Assembly (NCBI GenBank): GCA_022315425.1
Contig: JAIUPT010000032.1
Span: 1,104,501 to 1,168,500 of the forward strand
Source: Pseudevernia furfuracea
Taxonomy: Eukaryota; Ascomycota; Lecanoromycetes; Lecanorales; Parmeliaceae
Length of the DNA stretch: 64,000 nucleotides
Reading direction: 5' to 3'
Shown: positions 11,128-21,556 of the stretch, one piece after another
Layout: the number at the start of each line of letters is the position of its first letter
How positions within the stretch are numbered: the first letter of the stretch is position 1
Notes under the pieces: generated by a model
Seen by the model: the letters and a program-made list of their open reading frames with translations, nothing else
Databases searched by the model: none
Told to the model about the DNA's origin: nothing
Position numbers and translations under genes: made by a program

Positions 11128-12092
11128 AGTAAGTAATGAACCCTTTTATACGATTCATAACATGCTGTCCGTGTTGTCGTTGATCTCGTATCGAGCCTAT
11201 CGAGTAGTCAAATCTTTTATAACCCTTCTGTTTCGTTACTGCTTCGTCATTAATTCCTCTGAGGTCCTTATACTAACATGTGTCACTCGCAGTGCCTATT
11301 TGTTTCTCTTGCGGTGCCTCGGAGCATCTCTCCTGGGATTGCCCCCGGTCTCGCCCCCTCAATGTGAATGTAAGTCCACGATTATTTCCTCTTCTCCAAC
11401 CCATCTTACTTCCTTTATTTGATTTGAGTCGACTGTTGCCTGTTGTTGCGTTTCCCGTACATGTCCTGTGTACTGTCAGGTCCTTTCCAAATTATCGTAT
11501 GCTAACCATGTGTATCTAGTCGCTTGCGCGTGGAATGGAACTGCTATGGGGGGCTTATGCCCGCCTCGCCGCCGCCCCACCTTGCCGTGCCCCTCCCGCC
11601 CCCCCTCACTCTGCCCCTCACCGCCGTCCTCGCCTTGGCCCTCCCGGCACCCCTCCCTGCCCCTACCCGCCGTCCTCGCCCCGGCCTTCCCCACCAGCCT
11701 CAAAGTACGACCAATATCTACTACGTCAGGTGAAAGAGGTGGCGGCTTAGAGGATGGATGCTGATGGACTGTACCTTTAGACCCCGGTCGTCGCCCCCCT
11801 CGGCCCCCCCAAGAGCGCCCCCGCCGTCCGCGTCGGGCCCCAGGCCCCAGCGCTGGTTAGTCATCCCATTTATATTCAATCAAATTGATATTGAGTTGAA
11901 AAAATTGCTAATCAAAACGTCGAGTAGCGAGGCAGCTGCAACAGCAACTGCAACTGCAACAACAGCCGCAGCAACAAAGCAGCTGCAACAGCAGCCCAAT
12001 CTCAGGCTGACGAGAGTGATACACCTTTCCTTGATGTCACCAATAGAGGCTCTTGTACTAATGATTTCCTAGTGAACGAAGACGGGGATTAA
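11128..12092 (+). CDS. Small CCHC zinc-knuckle protein, start codon made by splicing
   Basis: The proposed exons are 11128 (single A of the start codon), 11293-11369, 11520-11729, 11781-11855 and 11928-12092, giving 175 aa. The leading exon ends in CAAAA before GTAAGT, and the next begins TGCC after CTCGCAG with a perfect TACTAAC branch point, so splicing creates ATG. The product starts MPICFSCGASEHLSWDCP, a CX2CX4HX4C zinc knuckle that usually binds RNA or single-stranded DNA. A Pro/Ala/Arg-rich middle follows, then KYDQYLLRQ, an Asn/Ser/Ala-rich segment made by CAG/CAA-type repeats, and an acidic tail ending DFLVNEDGD. All later junctions are phase 0 and keep one frame through four introns. 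I do not recognise the family. It could instead be a remnant of a retroelement Gag protein. Confidence 0.5.
11931..11998. repeat. CAG/CAA-type triplet repeat in a coding exon
   Basis: This imperfect run of GCAGCTGCAACAGCAACTG units lies in the last exon of the zinc-knuckle gene. It encodes a low-complexity Asn/Ser/Ala stretch in the chosen frame and would encode poly-Gln in another frame. Confidence 0.7.
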
Positions 12093-12238
12093 TTTTTTTT
12101 GTTTTATGTATTTTACAACAGAAGAACTTAACTCCACCACTCTTTTCTCCGCAGCTAATTACGTGATATCACTCCTGTTTGTAGTATCACTAACGAGAAA
12201 TCCCGTAGAGTAGTCGACCCCGCCATTTCTTACTGAAA

Positions 12239-12355
12239 CAACCTGTTACGAGCGTGCCACGGTACGCCAAGGCCTCCTCAGAGGACTCAGCCCAATTGGG
12301 ATTAGCGCGGCTTGGCTCCGCACATTTCTGCCCGGGTACGCTCGTAACAGGGTTG
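12239..12355. mobile_element. MITE-like or mini-LTR element with terminal inverted repeats
   Basis: The left end reads CAACCTGTTACGAGCGTGCC. The right end, reverse-complemented, is nearly identical: one added C and one substitution over about 20 bases. The interior is only about 75 bp and non-coding. The outer bases TGTTACG...CGTAACA also look like retroelement LTR ends (TG...CA). No clear target-site duplication is visible, because the flanks themselves continue the inverted repeat. I favour a small foldback element (MITE), but a solo mini-LTR is possible. Confidence 0.5.
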
Positions 12356-12546
12356 CCAGTTGCCACAATGCCAAGGCCCGCAACAGCCGCCGCCTGTAGC
12401 CGCCGCTAGCCGTCTTGGCATAGGTTTGCAGTAGATGTCGCCGTAGAATATTTCACGTCGTTAAACCCCACTACTATTAGGACCATGCTGTGTCACATCG
12501 CTTCATAGCAATTCAACCCTTACGTATCGCTAGTCCTTAAAGTCTT

Positions 12547-14198
12547 TTACGCTTCAGAAAATTCTTCCATCTCTACCTTATGATGGCACGCTTTCAATTT
12601 CTGTTTTCTGTCCATCAACTTCCAGTACCCAAAGGTGGCCACGGTGAAGGGAGCTGCTAATGCAAAGAAGATCCAAAGCTGGGACGAGGTCACCGTGAAC
12701 CTACCCGCCGAGTCCATTCCAAAAAATTGCATTCCGAACAGCGTCTGCGAGCGTTAGCCTTCTTGGAACGTGTTTCTTTTAATAGTGACGGCTTACAGCG
12801 ACGAAGGTAGCTGGAAGATATACTAAAGTCACTACGGTAATGACCCGGATGGTGGCCGAGTCATTCACTGCTGCATTAGTAAGTGCAAGCGTGTTCTCGC
12901 TGATGCTTTGTGCGTTCTTTTGATGCTTGAGATTTAATGTGTCAGAAAGCAGCTGCGCTGTGCCGCGAACCTTGTCGCGGAGAAATGTTGCGTTTTGGCT
13001 ATAGGCTGCAGCCATGGTAGTATAATTCCGGAGGACTTCTTGGGTAGCGCAATGATCGGAATCTAAAAAACTTTCCTCTCCTTGAAAGGCGTCGGTGAAG
13101 GCCCTCAGCATGTCAATATCTTGTATCAAGGACTGAAATATTGATGGCAGCAGCAGAAGGCGACCCTCAATCCGCCTAAGCGCTGATAACGTGGCGTGGC
13201 TGAATTGAAGCTTGTCGTCGATATCAGCACCCATAACAGTCACTGACTAAAAAGATGGTTAAATATGACATCGGAAAGTAAGATTCTAATAGTGATCTAC
13301 CATTCTTAGTACCTCTTTCTCATGGAATGCCATATACGTCCTCCAATTAGCGAAGTAAGTCGATAGTACGACGAGGCCTATGAGTGGTGGCTGTTGATGC
13401 AGATTTAGGAAGCCTTCCGGCGCGCTAAGCAAGCCTTTAATTCGAGAGTCTGCGGCAGTGTTCTGTCGTGGATTCACGAGCATCCAAAGCGATGATGTTG
13501 TCAAAGAGTCAAAACTTTGGTATACACAAGTCTGACGAATTGACCATGGGTCTGCACCATCGCTTCGACCGTTGTGCTCGGGATATTTCAAGACGAAAAC
13601 CATCTCTGCGAATGTTTTAGCCCTTGTCATCTGTAATCGAGCAGCCACAAATACGCAAGACAGCATACCCTTTAAATTCTGCGCACATGCCTTCCAGCAT
13701 GTACCACCGAAAGCCTGTTCAACATTGGAAGTCTTGTCTTGAAAACAGCGCACAGCACTCAGAAATTCCGGCATGACACTGTGTCTGCTCATTATATTTT
13801 CGAGCATAGATTGATGAACTTCGAGGCTGGCCCAGGAGTTCTTTTGAAAGAGCGAGCTAAGGTGCAGGTTGTTTCAGCAGCAAATCTACATTAATCATAA
13901 GTGGAGCGAGTCACATAAACCTTGTCCGGCCTATCGTTGGGTTGCTTGCGAGATACTTGTCCAAATCCTCGGCATCATGGAATGTAACCTTATGACCCCC
14001 ATTTGGCTGTCCGCATGAACTAACGACATCAACAAGATCTAATGTAGGTCTCCCACTTTCGGGTTGAAAGACTTTCAGAGATGATAATTGCCACCACGCG
14101 TCATTTGCTTCCCCAACAACGGAATAATTGTGATGCCTCATACGAGAACACGGCTTGAGATTTGAATTCCTCTCTGCTTGCTGGCTGGTTGCCGTCAT
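12547..14198 (-). CDS. CorA-like divalent-metal transporter domain protein
   Basis: Four exons (13921-14198, 13301-13856, 12797-13246, 12547-12744) encode 493 aa. The large N-terminal soluble region includes QKNSWASLEVHQSMLENIM, typical of fungal CorA-like proteins. A long helical part follows. Two C-terminal membrane helices (IRVITVVTLVYLPATFVATL and LWIFFALAAPFTVATFGYW) lie around the signature loop. The canonical CorA loop is GMN; here it reads LFGMQFFGMD, so the Asn that selects hydrated Mg2+ is Gln. Family members form pentameric Mg2+/Co2+ channels, but many fungal relatives have degenerate loops and unknown function. I chose the start at 14198 because it is the first ATG continuous with the exon; an upstream exon cannot be excluded. 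Confidence 0.75.
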
Positions 14199-14454
14199 TT
14201 CTATAATATCTCACATACACTGGTTGAAATAGCACGAGATGATTCATTATATGAGCATAGAATCTGGAGGGAGGTAATGGATCGCTCAGCCTCGTCATCC
14301 TGACCCCGCCATGCTAAGAAAAGGCGCAACGATCCGCCCACCGTTACATACATGGGCGTGCATAGACCTCCTGACCATCAATCAGACTTTATAACGCGGA
14401 CTCAGAGATTGATCTTAGTGTCCAATGTCTCTCTCAAAGCAGCGGAGGGAACAT

Positions 14455-14845
14455 TCATAGGAAGTCTCCGTCTCCAGAGTTGCTAGTTAGGGATCTTTTT
14501 TCAGAGACCTAGGCACAAACGTTAGACTTGAGACAAATTCGGTCAGAAGGAAGTGGAAAATTGACTCTTCTTCATCCTGTCGTAATTTTAGCATAGGTAT
14601 CTTTAATGGTATGAGTGCCACTCACGAAAGTCAGAACTCGGGGGACCGTGTAAGAAATAACATCGTTTCTCATCTATTACGCTGTCATCAGTATAATGAC
14701 AGCTAGATCGCGAGCGAGATTTGCAACTAACTTTGATCCTAAATTCGGATGCTCTGCGTTCTGGAAAGATCTTTTGAAGCTTTTTCTTTAGAGCTTTCTC
14801 GCTCGTGTATCGCGTGTCCACTTGGTACACCTGTGGCGATGGCAT
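14455..14845 (-). CDS. Small hypothetical protein (71 aa, three exons)
   Basis: The exons are 14732-14845, 14626-14673 and 14455-14508. Both introns begin with GT and end with TAG, and the frames join. The product reads MPSPQVYQVDTRYTSEKALK, then KKLQKIFPERRASEFRIKMR, then NDVISYTVPRVLTFVSEKR and a short tail. The pattern 'YT.x.LkkkLqkiFP...FrIkMrNDxxxxxxPRxLT' resembles small fungal proteins of unknown function that I have seen only as hypotheticals. It sits just upstream of the CorA-like gene on the same strand, so it could instead be that gene's first exons. Confidence 0.4.
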
Positions 14846-15079
14846 TTTGCCTTGCCGCAGCAGTATTTATAAGGATGGTGAGGCGGATTGCGATAACCAA
14901 ATTTACACGCAGTATTGATGCGGGGCTGATTTTGAGATGCAGGAAGGTCGCAGGGAAGCTGACGTGAGCTTGCCTAACATTTGCCTGCTTTTGCCTGCTT
15001 TTCCCCGCTCGTACATAGGCGAAGGTAACCGGTGCTTCCTTTTACCTTCCCCATCACAAGCGCATTCTTTGGCTCTACT

Positions 15080-17696
15080 ATGGCATTAGTCGATAGCGAA
15101 CGAGATGGCCTAAACTCGGACCAGTCCGGTTTGCAATTGCATCAAATTACTCCGTCTCCTTACCCCCGGTCAGCGCACTTGACTGCTTCCGCTACAAGCT
15201 CTTCACAACAAGACATCCCGTTGCATGAGATAGAGCGACGATCCAATGACAATGAGTCTGTGCCGCATAGTCTCCAAGGGCAGCCTGGCACAGTGATCGA
15301 AGATCGTGCACCTTCAAATCGTACTGTCAGGTGCGCTTCTCAGAAATTTTTTATGCACAATGCTGAATCGAGTAGCTAATTAGCTTATTGCATTGTTAGG
15401 CGCGTTCTTTGGGGGAAGCATATTTTCGTCTGTCCCTCTCCCAGTTCGGACTTCGGAGGAGTGCTGACCGTCGTGAAAGATGATTACTATTAGTGCTGTT
15501 TTAAACATTGGATTCTATGTAAGGAGTGGAACCGTGTTACGTACAGCAGGTCCCCTTGCTTTGTTCTTGTCGTTTGCAATCCTTACCTTATTGGCATGGG
15601 GAGTAATGCAATGTATCACGGAGATGCTCTCTATCTGGCCTGTTCCCGGCGCCTTGGTAGAATTCGTTCGAGTTTTCGTCGATCAAGATTTAGCTTTGAC
15701 AGTCGGTGTTGCATACTGGTTAGTACATCTGAGGGCATTACAGATTTCCACTACAGCAGAATGACTGACATTTTTAAGGTTCACATACTCCATAACATTT
15801 TCTGCTATTATCACAGCTATTGCTGGAGATGTAGCTGTTTGGGAAGTCCCCAAAGGGATTGATGGAGGTATCCTATTCTTCCTGATTCCCGTCGTTTTGA
15901 TCTGCATCAATAGCTTGGGTGTCAGAGTGAGTGTCAAAATTTGCAAAACTCCTCAGGCAATTTGATTATACTAATGTTTCAATCTAGCTATATGGGTTTA
16001 TCGAGCTAGTCGGTGGTACTACGAAACTTGTCCTAGCGGCGGCGGTTGTCATCATATGCATGCCTTTGATCAATAATCGTAAAGGTAGGAGAGGCTTAGC
16101 ATAGAGTCACAGAAGTTCACTGCTTTAGTACTGACAAGTCTACAGCACCTGGTGCTCAGGGCGATTTACATGACCAATGTAAGTGCTGCACGTAATGGAA
16201 TCTCTTCAATATCTCATATACTAATCTTTTATCAATGGATAGTTTGGAACCGCGGTACTATTGCCCCTTATGATGGCGAAGCCGCCGATCACTGGTCTAT
16301 AGCGTTTTTGTAAGTCTAGTTTCTGGGACTGCTGGAGACTAGCAGATTTGGAGCTCAAGAAATGCAGTATTTCATTATCTCTGGCGGCATTCGCCTTCGT
16401 TGGAGTCGAGATTCCAGCTGCGACAGCTTTAGAGGCTCGAATATCACGCAATCCTACGAATAGGGGAGGGCCTGTCGACAGATCCGTGAAATTCTCAGCC
16501 ATCTGGGTATCAATAATTGTCGGATTGATCTACATACTCGGGGCTCTGCTGGTCAGTTTCGATCTTGATTGGGACGACCCGCAACTGCCACGTTTAAGTT
16601 GGCTCGCTTCTTCCACTGGTACTGGCGATAGTATCTCGGGATCAGAAAGTTCTACCAACAAATCTAATTCTGCCTTCGTCATCGCTGCAAATAATTCTGC
16701 TATTTCAGGTCACCAGGGACTCGCCAATTTCATCACTGTATGTATTCTCATTACAGCGCTGACAGCCGCCAATACTACTTTATACGTCGCCTCGCGCACA
16801 TTGTTCAGTCTTACCAAAGGGATCCAGGCAAATGCTAGCAGTCCGTGGATAACGAAATTCTTGTCCTTCTTTGGACAGACCAATCATCGTAGGGTACCTA
16901 TGCGAGCTCTAGCCGCCTCATGTTGTTTCTGCTGGGTTCCATTCCTTTACCTTTCAGATTCAAATGCGCCTGGAACTAATATCGGAGCGGTAAGTGGACG
17001 CAACAATGTCTACCATGTCCAACCATCTGACCTCGGATTCTTGCAATCTAGTTGCTCGATGTGTTAGCTAACATAGGGTCTGTGAGCTGCATAGCAGTAT
17101 GGGCAGTCGAATGTGTAGCTTTCATACGTTTTTATCGCTGGTGAGTCATTTCCATTAGCCTTACTCTTCCACAGTCAGACATAATCTAATCGTGATAAGC
17201 CTCGAACGACACCGTACAGTAATTGAGCAACTTCAAATACCATACCTTCGCAGATTTTATTTCGAAGATGGAGACGACTATCCCTACCGATCTCATGGCC
17301 AGCCACTCACGGCTCTCGCAAGTCTAGCAGGATGTCTCTTCATCTTGATTGTCGCTGATGGAGCGGCACTCTGGAAACAATTCCGACCCCAGCCATTTTT
17401 TTCAGCCTACCTATCGGTGAGATAATCATAGAATCCTTGAGATGCCTCGAGCTGTATGTATTTCTGACTCATGCCATTCGATCTAGCCAATTTTCTTCAT
17501 GATGCTGTTCATAGGAATCAAATCATACAGAGGGAATTCCTGGGCATTGGTCGACCTTAGCCAGGCTGACACTGTGATCGAAAATATGAAGAAACTCGAT
17601 CACTTGCGCTGGCGTAATACTGCTGATGAGGAGGAGCCGACGGCTTGGTACAATTTATGGGGTTTGTTCGAGAGAAGGGACAAGGGGGTGGTATGA
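15080..17696 (+). CDS. Amino-acid permease (APC family)
   Basis: Eleven exons encode 666 aa: 15080-15330, 15400-15427, 15480-15718, 15779-15926, 15988-16084, 16146-16178, 16243-16309, 16368-16989, 17052-17140, 17200-17416 and 17487-17696. The order of segments follows the fungal APC/YAT permeases. A hydrophilic N-terminus is followed by KHIFMITISAVLNIGFYVRS, FAILTLLAWGVMQCITEML, the transport-core helix LAAFAFVGVEIPAATALEA and VCILITALTAANTTLYVASR. About twelve membrane helices are expected. It should import amino acids across the plasma membrane by proton symport; the substrate is unknown. The second intron (15428-15479) has a weak GTCTGT donor but a good GCTGAC branch point. Reading through it would break the frame. 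Confidence 0.88.
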
Positions 17697-18218
17697 CTCT
17701 AACGGGGTCCTTTGTATGATAGTGGTCAAGTGCCAGCTGTGGTAGAAGGCTTATTTTCTTGGTGTAGCAAAGAATGTAGAGTGCTTTAAGTGTATACGGG
17801 AATAGATACTTGGAGAGTTAGAGAGTCATCTGTGAGCTATGTCATGTGAAGCTGCACGGGTAGTAAGTCTCCAGACAGTAAATGGTTGGACCATCGCTCT
17901 CCCCTCAAACAACAAAAGAAGAATTGGAAGTAGAGTAGTGATGATCATCCCAAAAATATTTCTTCGGTCAAAATTGCCTCAACCTCACAAATGGTCTACA
18001 TAATCATTCGTCGTTATCATGGCCATCAATCTCTGCAAACTCGACGGTGATGTTTCCAATTGCGAGTCTCACTGCAACAGGTTCCGCAAGGTGTGCGTTG
18101 ATCTCAAGCCACTGCCTGCCGCCTTTGTGTGGTGTGGTGGGGCAAGGCAAGAACCGTTGCCTAAATCCCACTACGCAAAGAGCAAGGACACGACCCTCCG
18201 CTTCTCTGTTATGCAACT
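17697..18218. other. Spacer between permease and kinase
   Basis: This is 522 bp between two plus-strand genes. It must hold the permease 3' end and the kinase promoter. No gene or repeat is visible. Confidence 0.55.
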
Positions 18219-21200
18219 ATGGCAGTTGAGGGAACAAAAACACTCCTTGAGTGTCGCCAGCGTCTCAAGGAAAAGCTAGACGACTGTTTTGCTCGAAAAG
18301 ATGACCTAGACCCACGAAAACGCTTTGCTCCCCGCGGCGTCACTCGTGAAATCTTCCAACAAGACAGACTTGAACACTTTCTCATGCTCCTGTGTCAAGA
18401 CAGCACTGATGTGTCCAGCCTGAGGTCTATCGCCCAGAAAATAAGAGGATCCGAAGATTCTCCATGCTGCTGTAATAATGTTCTCGCGATCTTATTATAC
18501 TCACAGTGCAAGAATCAAAGCCTGGTGGATTACATAGAACGCCTTGTATACGAGAGACCCTCAAGTCCAACTTTTGACTGTGATTTACCACTCACAAAAC
18601 CGACAGCTTGTGAAGCTTTCGGAAATGACGATGGTCACAACTTTTGGGAACATCAATTTCTGTTCTGCCCTGTGATCTTGAAAGAACAGGACGAAGCTAG
18701 ATATGTGGACCATATGCAGTCTTGTCCACGTCCATTTCTTGAAGAGCCAGAGAAGATTGGAAAAGGTGCCTACGCAGTTGTCTACAAAGTGAAGATTGAG
18801 AAAGGTCACTTGATCAATGATCAGGGGGTCAACGACGTGGGTCCATCACCATCTGACAACGGCTCGATAGCTAACACAGGTTATAGCGGAATGAATACGC
18901 AATGAAAGAGTACATCGGTTATGATGCGGAGGCCAAGAAGTCATTCGAAGCAGAAGGAACCACTATCAAGCAATTTATCCAATCTGCTAAAAGTCACGAC
19001 AATATTGCTATAACAAAAGCAAGCCTAGAATGGGGTAACACTTACAGTCTGTTCTTCGATCTTGCGAATTGTAACTTATGGGAGTACTTTACGAAAGACG
19101 CAGACACGGTGAAAAGTTTGGAAGAAAAGCGAAAAGTCTTCAGTCGAACTATTGGACTAGCCGGTGCACTGGCCTATCTTCATGATGAGTTGTACCTGGC
19201 TTCAACAAATGAACAGCTTCAATGTTACCACCTGGATCTCAAGCCTCAGAATATTTTAGTTTTTGGGACGACCAGCAACGACATTTGGAAAATCTCAGAC
19301 TTTGGCATTTCTCAAATCAAGCGCATCCCACCCAATAAATCACACATTGAATCTGAACACCATATCTCATTCCTGGATAAAATTTTCCAGTCGAAGAAAC
19401 CTGACGAGGATCCTAGCTCTGGAGTCGACAATTCTCGTTACGGGGGGACGTATGCCGCTCCGGAGGCTAAAGAAATGTCTGACACTGTTACCAGAAGAAG
19501 TGATGTCTGGTCTCTAGCCTGTGTTATCACACTAGTTCTAACGTTCTTGGACAACGGGCCACAAGGAATAACACAATTCCAGAAGTCTCGAGCAAGAGAT
19601 AGGTCGCATGATTGGTTCTTTGATTCGAAAGCGCTTGAGGCGGGATCCGAAATCTTGCACGTTTCTGTGTCAACCTGGCTTGATACTCTAAACGAAAAGG
19701 CACATGGAAGAGATAAGTCTGAAGCGAATGCGACCAAGATGGCTACGGAATTGTTAAAAAGCAAAATGTTTCTACAGGATCAAGAGAAACGACTCTCCGC
19801 GAAGGACGTGGAGAGAGAATTAAGAAATATTCAATCCTCTTTCACAGCGCTACCTGAAAGTCCATCTGAACGCATTGCACCTACAAGATCAGGTTGGCCT
19901 ATGAAACTCCCACACCTACACTGGCATCCTCACCCTAGAGAAAGCCATAAAATTGGCAACCCTCAGGAATCGTGGCGTTTCGATATTCCACATGGCTCCA
20001 AAAGGTGCCAATTCAGCGCCGACGGCAGATACCTTTGTATCGCGGGCGGTAGTGTCATGGTTATAAAGCCAATCTCGGGCCTCCAGCAGAGACAGGCAGG
20101 CACGCCTTTCCCATCGCCCAAAGAGAAACAACGGGCAGTCTTCAGTATAGGGTCGAAGTACCTCTGCGCTGCTCTAGATTCTGAATACTTCGAAGTATAT
20201 CCATGGCTCGCGATCACAGTATGCTCACATATGCTGATTTCTGTTAGTTTTCGTATCTACCTCTGTCTACAGAAGAAGATATAGATAGGTGCGACGTACA
20301 TACAAACGTGAGATGCCGAATCCGAAAGGTGGTGATTTCGCCCAACGACCAGATCACGGCTTTCGTCCTTGAAGGCTCTCAACGAGGAAGAAAGACATTG
20401 AGAGTAGCTTTGTACCGCACGGATGACCTTTTGGGCCAGCCTACGTCGAGGTAAGACTGAGATGTTCATCTTCGATGCGCAGCTAAACGTCGCAGCAATG
20501 CGAGTATCAACAACTACGGAAGCTCAAGCATATCCGGATCTCCAACGACGGCCATTTCCCTAGAAGACTTACCCTGGGAGGACACCATGAGACCCTCTCA
20601 CTCGGAGCTGCCGACGGGTGCTCAGTTAGCTGATCTCAAATTCTCCAGCAATAGCAATATACTAATGGGTATCACGGAACCCTTCAATCAGCAAGGAAGC
20701 CAGGGGTTACAATACGAAGTCATTACCTGGGACGTGATCAATGGGCGGAGATTCTCACCGCTTGTGAATCATACCACGGTACGTCCTTTGTACCATTCTG
20801 ATGGGAGACTTTCTAATATTAGCCACCAGGGATATGACGGTATGGAAAAGTCTTGGGTGATTGACACCTTCGCCGTTTTCGCCACCCAACCCTTGTTTGC
20901 CACTATATCGAGAAAAAAGATTAGGTGGGGGATCTACGACCCTCCTGGATACAAGACACAATCTAAAGTCATGATGGATGAGCTCCTAGACGTCCTTATC
21001 ACTGAGGAGGAGGATGAACTCATCCTGGTCGGGCAGTCGAACGGGTGGGGACACATCAACGCTTTCCGGGTCTCTACAAGTAGAATCAGAGATCTCGAGA
21101 GCCTGGGTCGCGGCTTGTCGACCGGCTCTAGCCAATACAACCGGACCACCGACTGTTGTTGCCTGACAGAGAAAGAAGATAGGTTGGTGATGATGATGGC

Positions 21201-21255
21201 AAATATTGACCCTAGGCGGCGGGAGGGAAGGCTCTATGAGACATTTCTGGAATGA
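18219..21255 (+). CDS. Large Ser/Thr kinase with beta-rich C-terminal half
   Basis: Four exons (18219-18836, 18887-20194, 20248-20450, 20496-21255) encode 962 aa. An N-terminal region of about 170 residues without a known fold is followed by a protein kinase domain. The Gly loop is IGKGAYAVVYKV at 180-191, the ATP-anchoring Lys is in YAMKEY (about 213), the catalytic loop HLDLKPQN is at 321-328 and DFG at 344-346; TYAAPE follows. The second half repeats short motifs such as CQFSADGRYLCIAG, KVVISPNDQITAFVLEG and LKFSSNSNILMGI. These look like WD40-type strands and suggest a beta-propeller. Similar kinases occur in many Pezizomycotina in lineage-specific copies of unknown role. All three introns were chosen because read-through ends in stops or loses conserved motifs. 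Confidence 0.82.
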
Positions 21256-21556
21256 TCGTGCGTACTAATAGTATAATGGTGCCAAGCATGTTCTGCATTG
21301 CCTATAATGAGTGCATATCGAGGAGTCTGTCTCCGCGTTTTTTGGTAATACTTGTCAAAATTTGGGTTCTCAGCTATGACCTCTGCGCATGTCGGCTATA
21401 TCACCGAATTTCTATGGGGTAAAAGAGGTCCCCCAGGAGGTTCTGAGATAGAATAATTCAAGTATCCTACACATCACATACCTGAATCTTCACAATACTA
21501 GCCTTTATAATGAAACTCTCGGGTATTTAGGGATGGGGGATTTCTCTGCCAAATGT
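21256..21556. other. Spacer between convergent gene ends
   Basis: This is 301 bp between the ends of the kinase (+) and the HNH protein (-). It has AT-rich 3' untranslated character and no gene. Confidence 0.5.

Noticed and set aside
15400..15480. Frameshift in the amino-acid permease just before MITISAVLN
   Set aside because: Reading through 15428-15479 breaks the frame, but a 52-bp intron with a GCTGAC branch point and AAG acceptor joins KHIF to MITIS cleanly, and the whole gene is then in frame.
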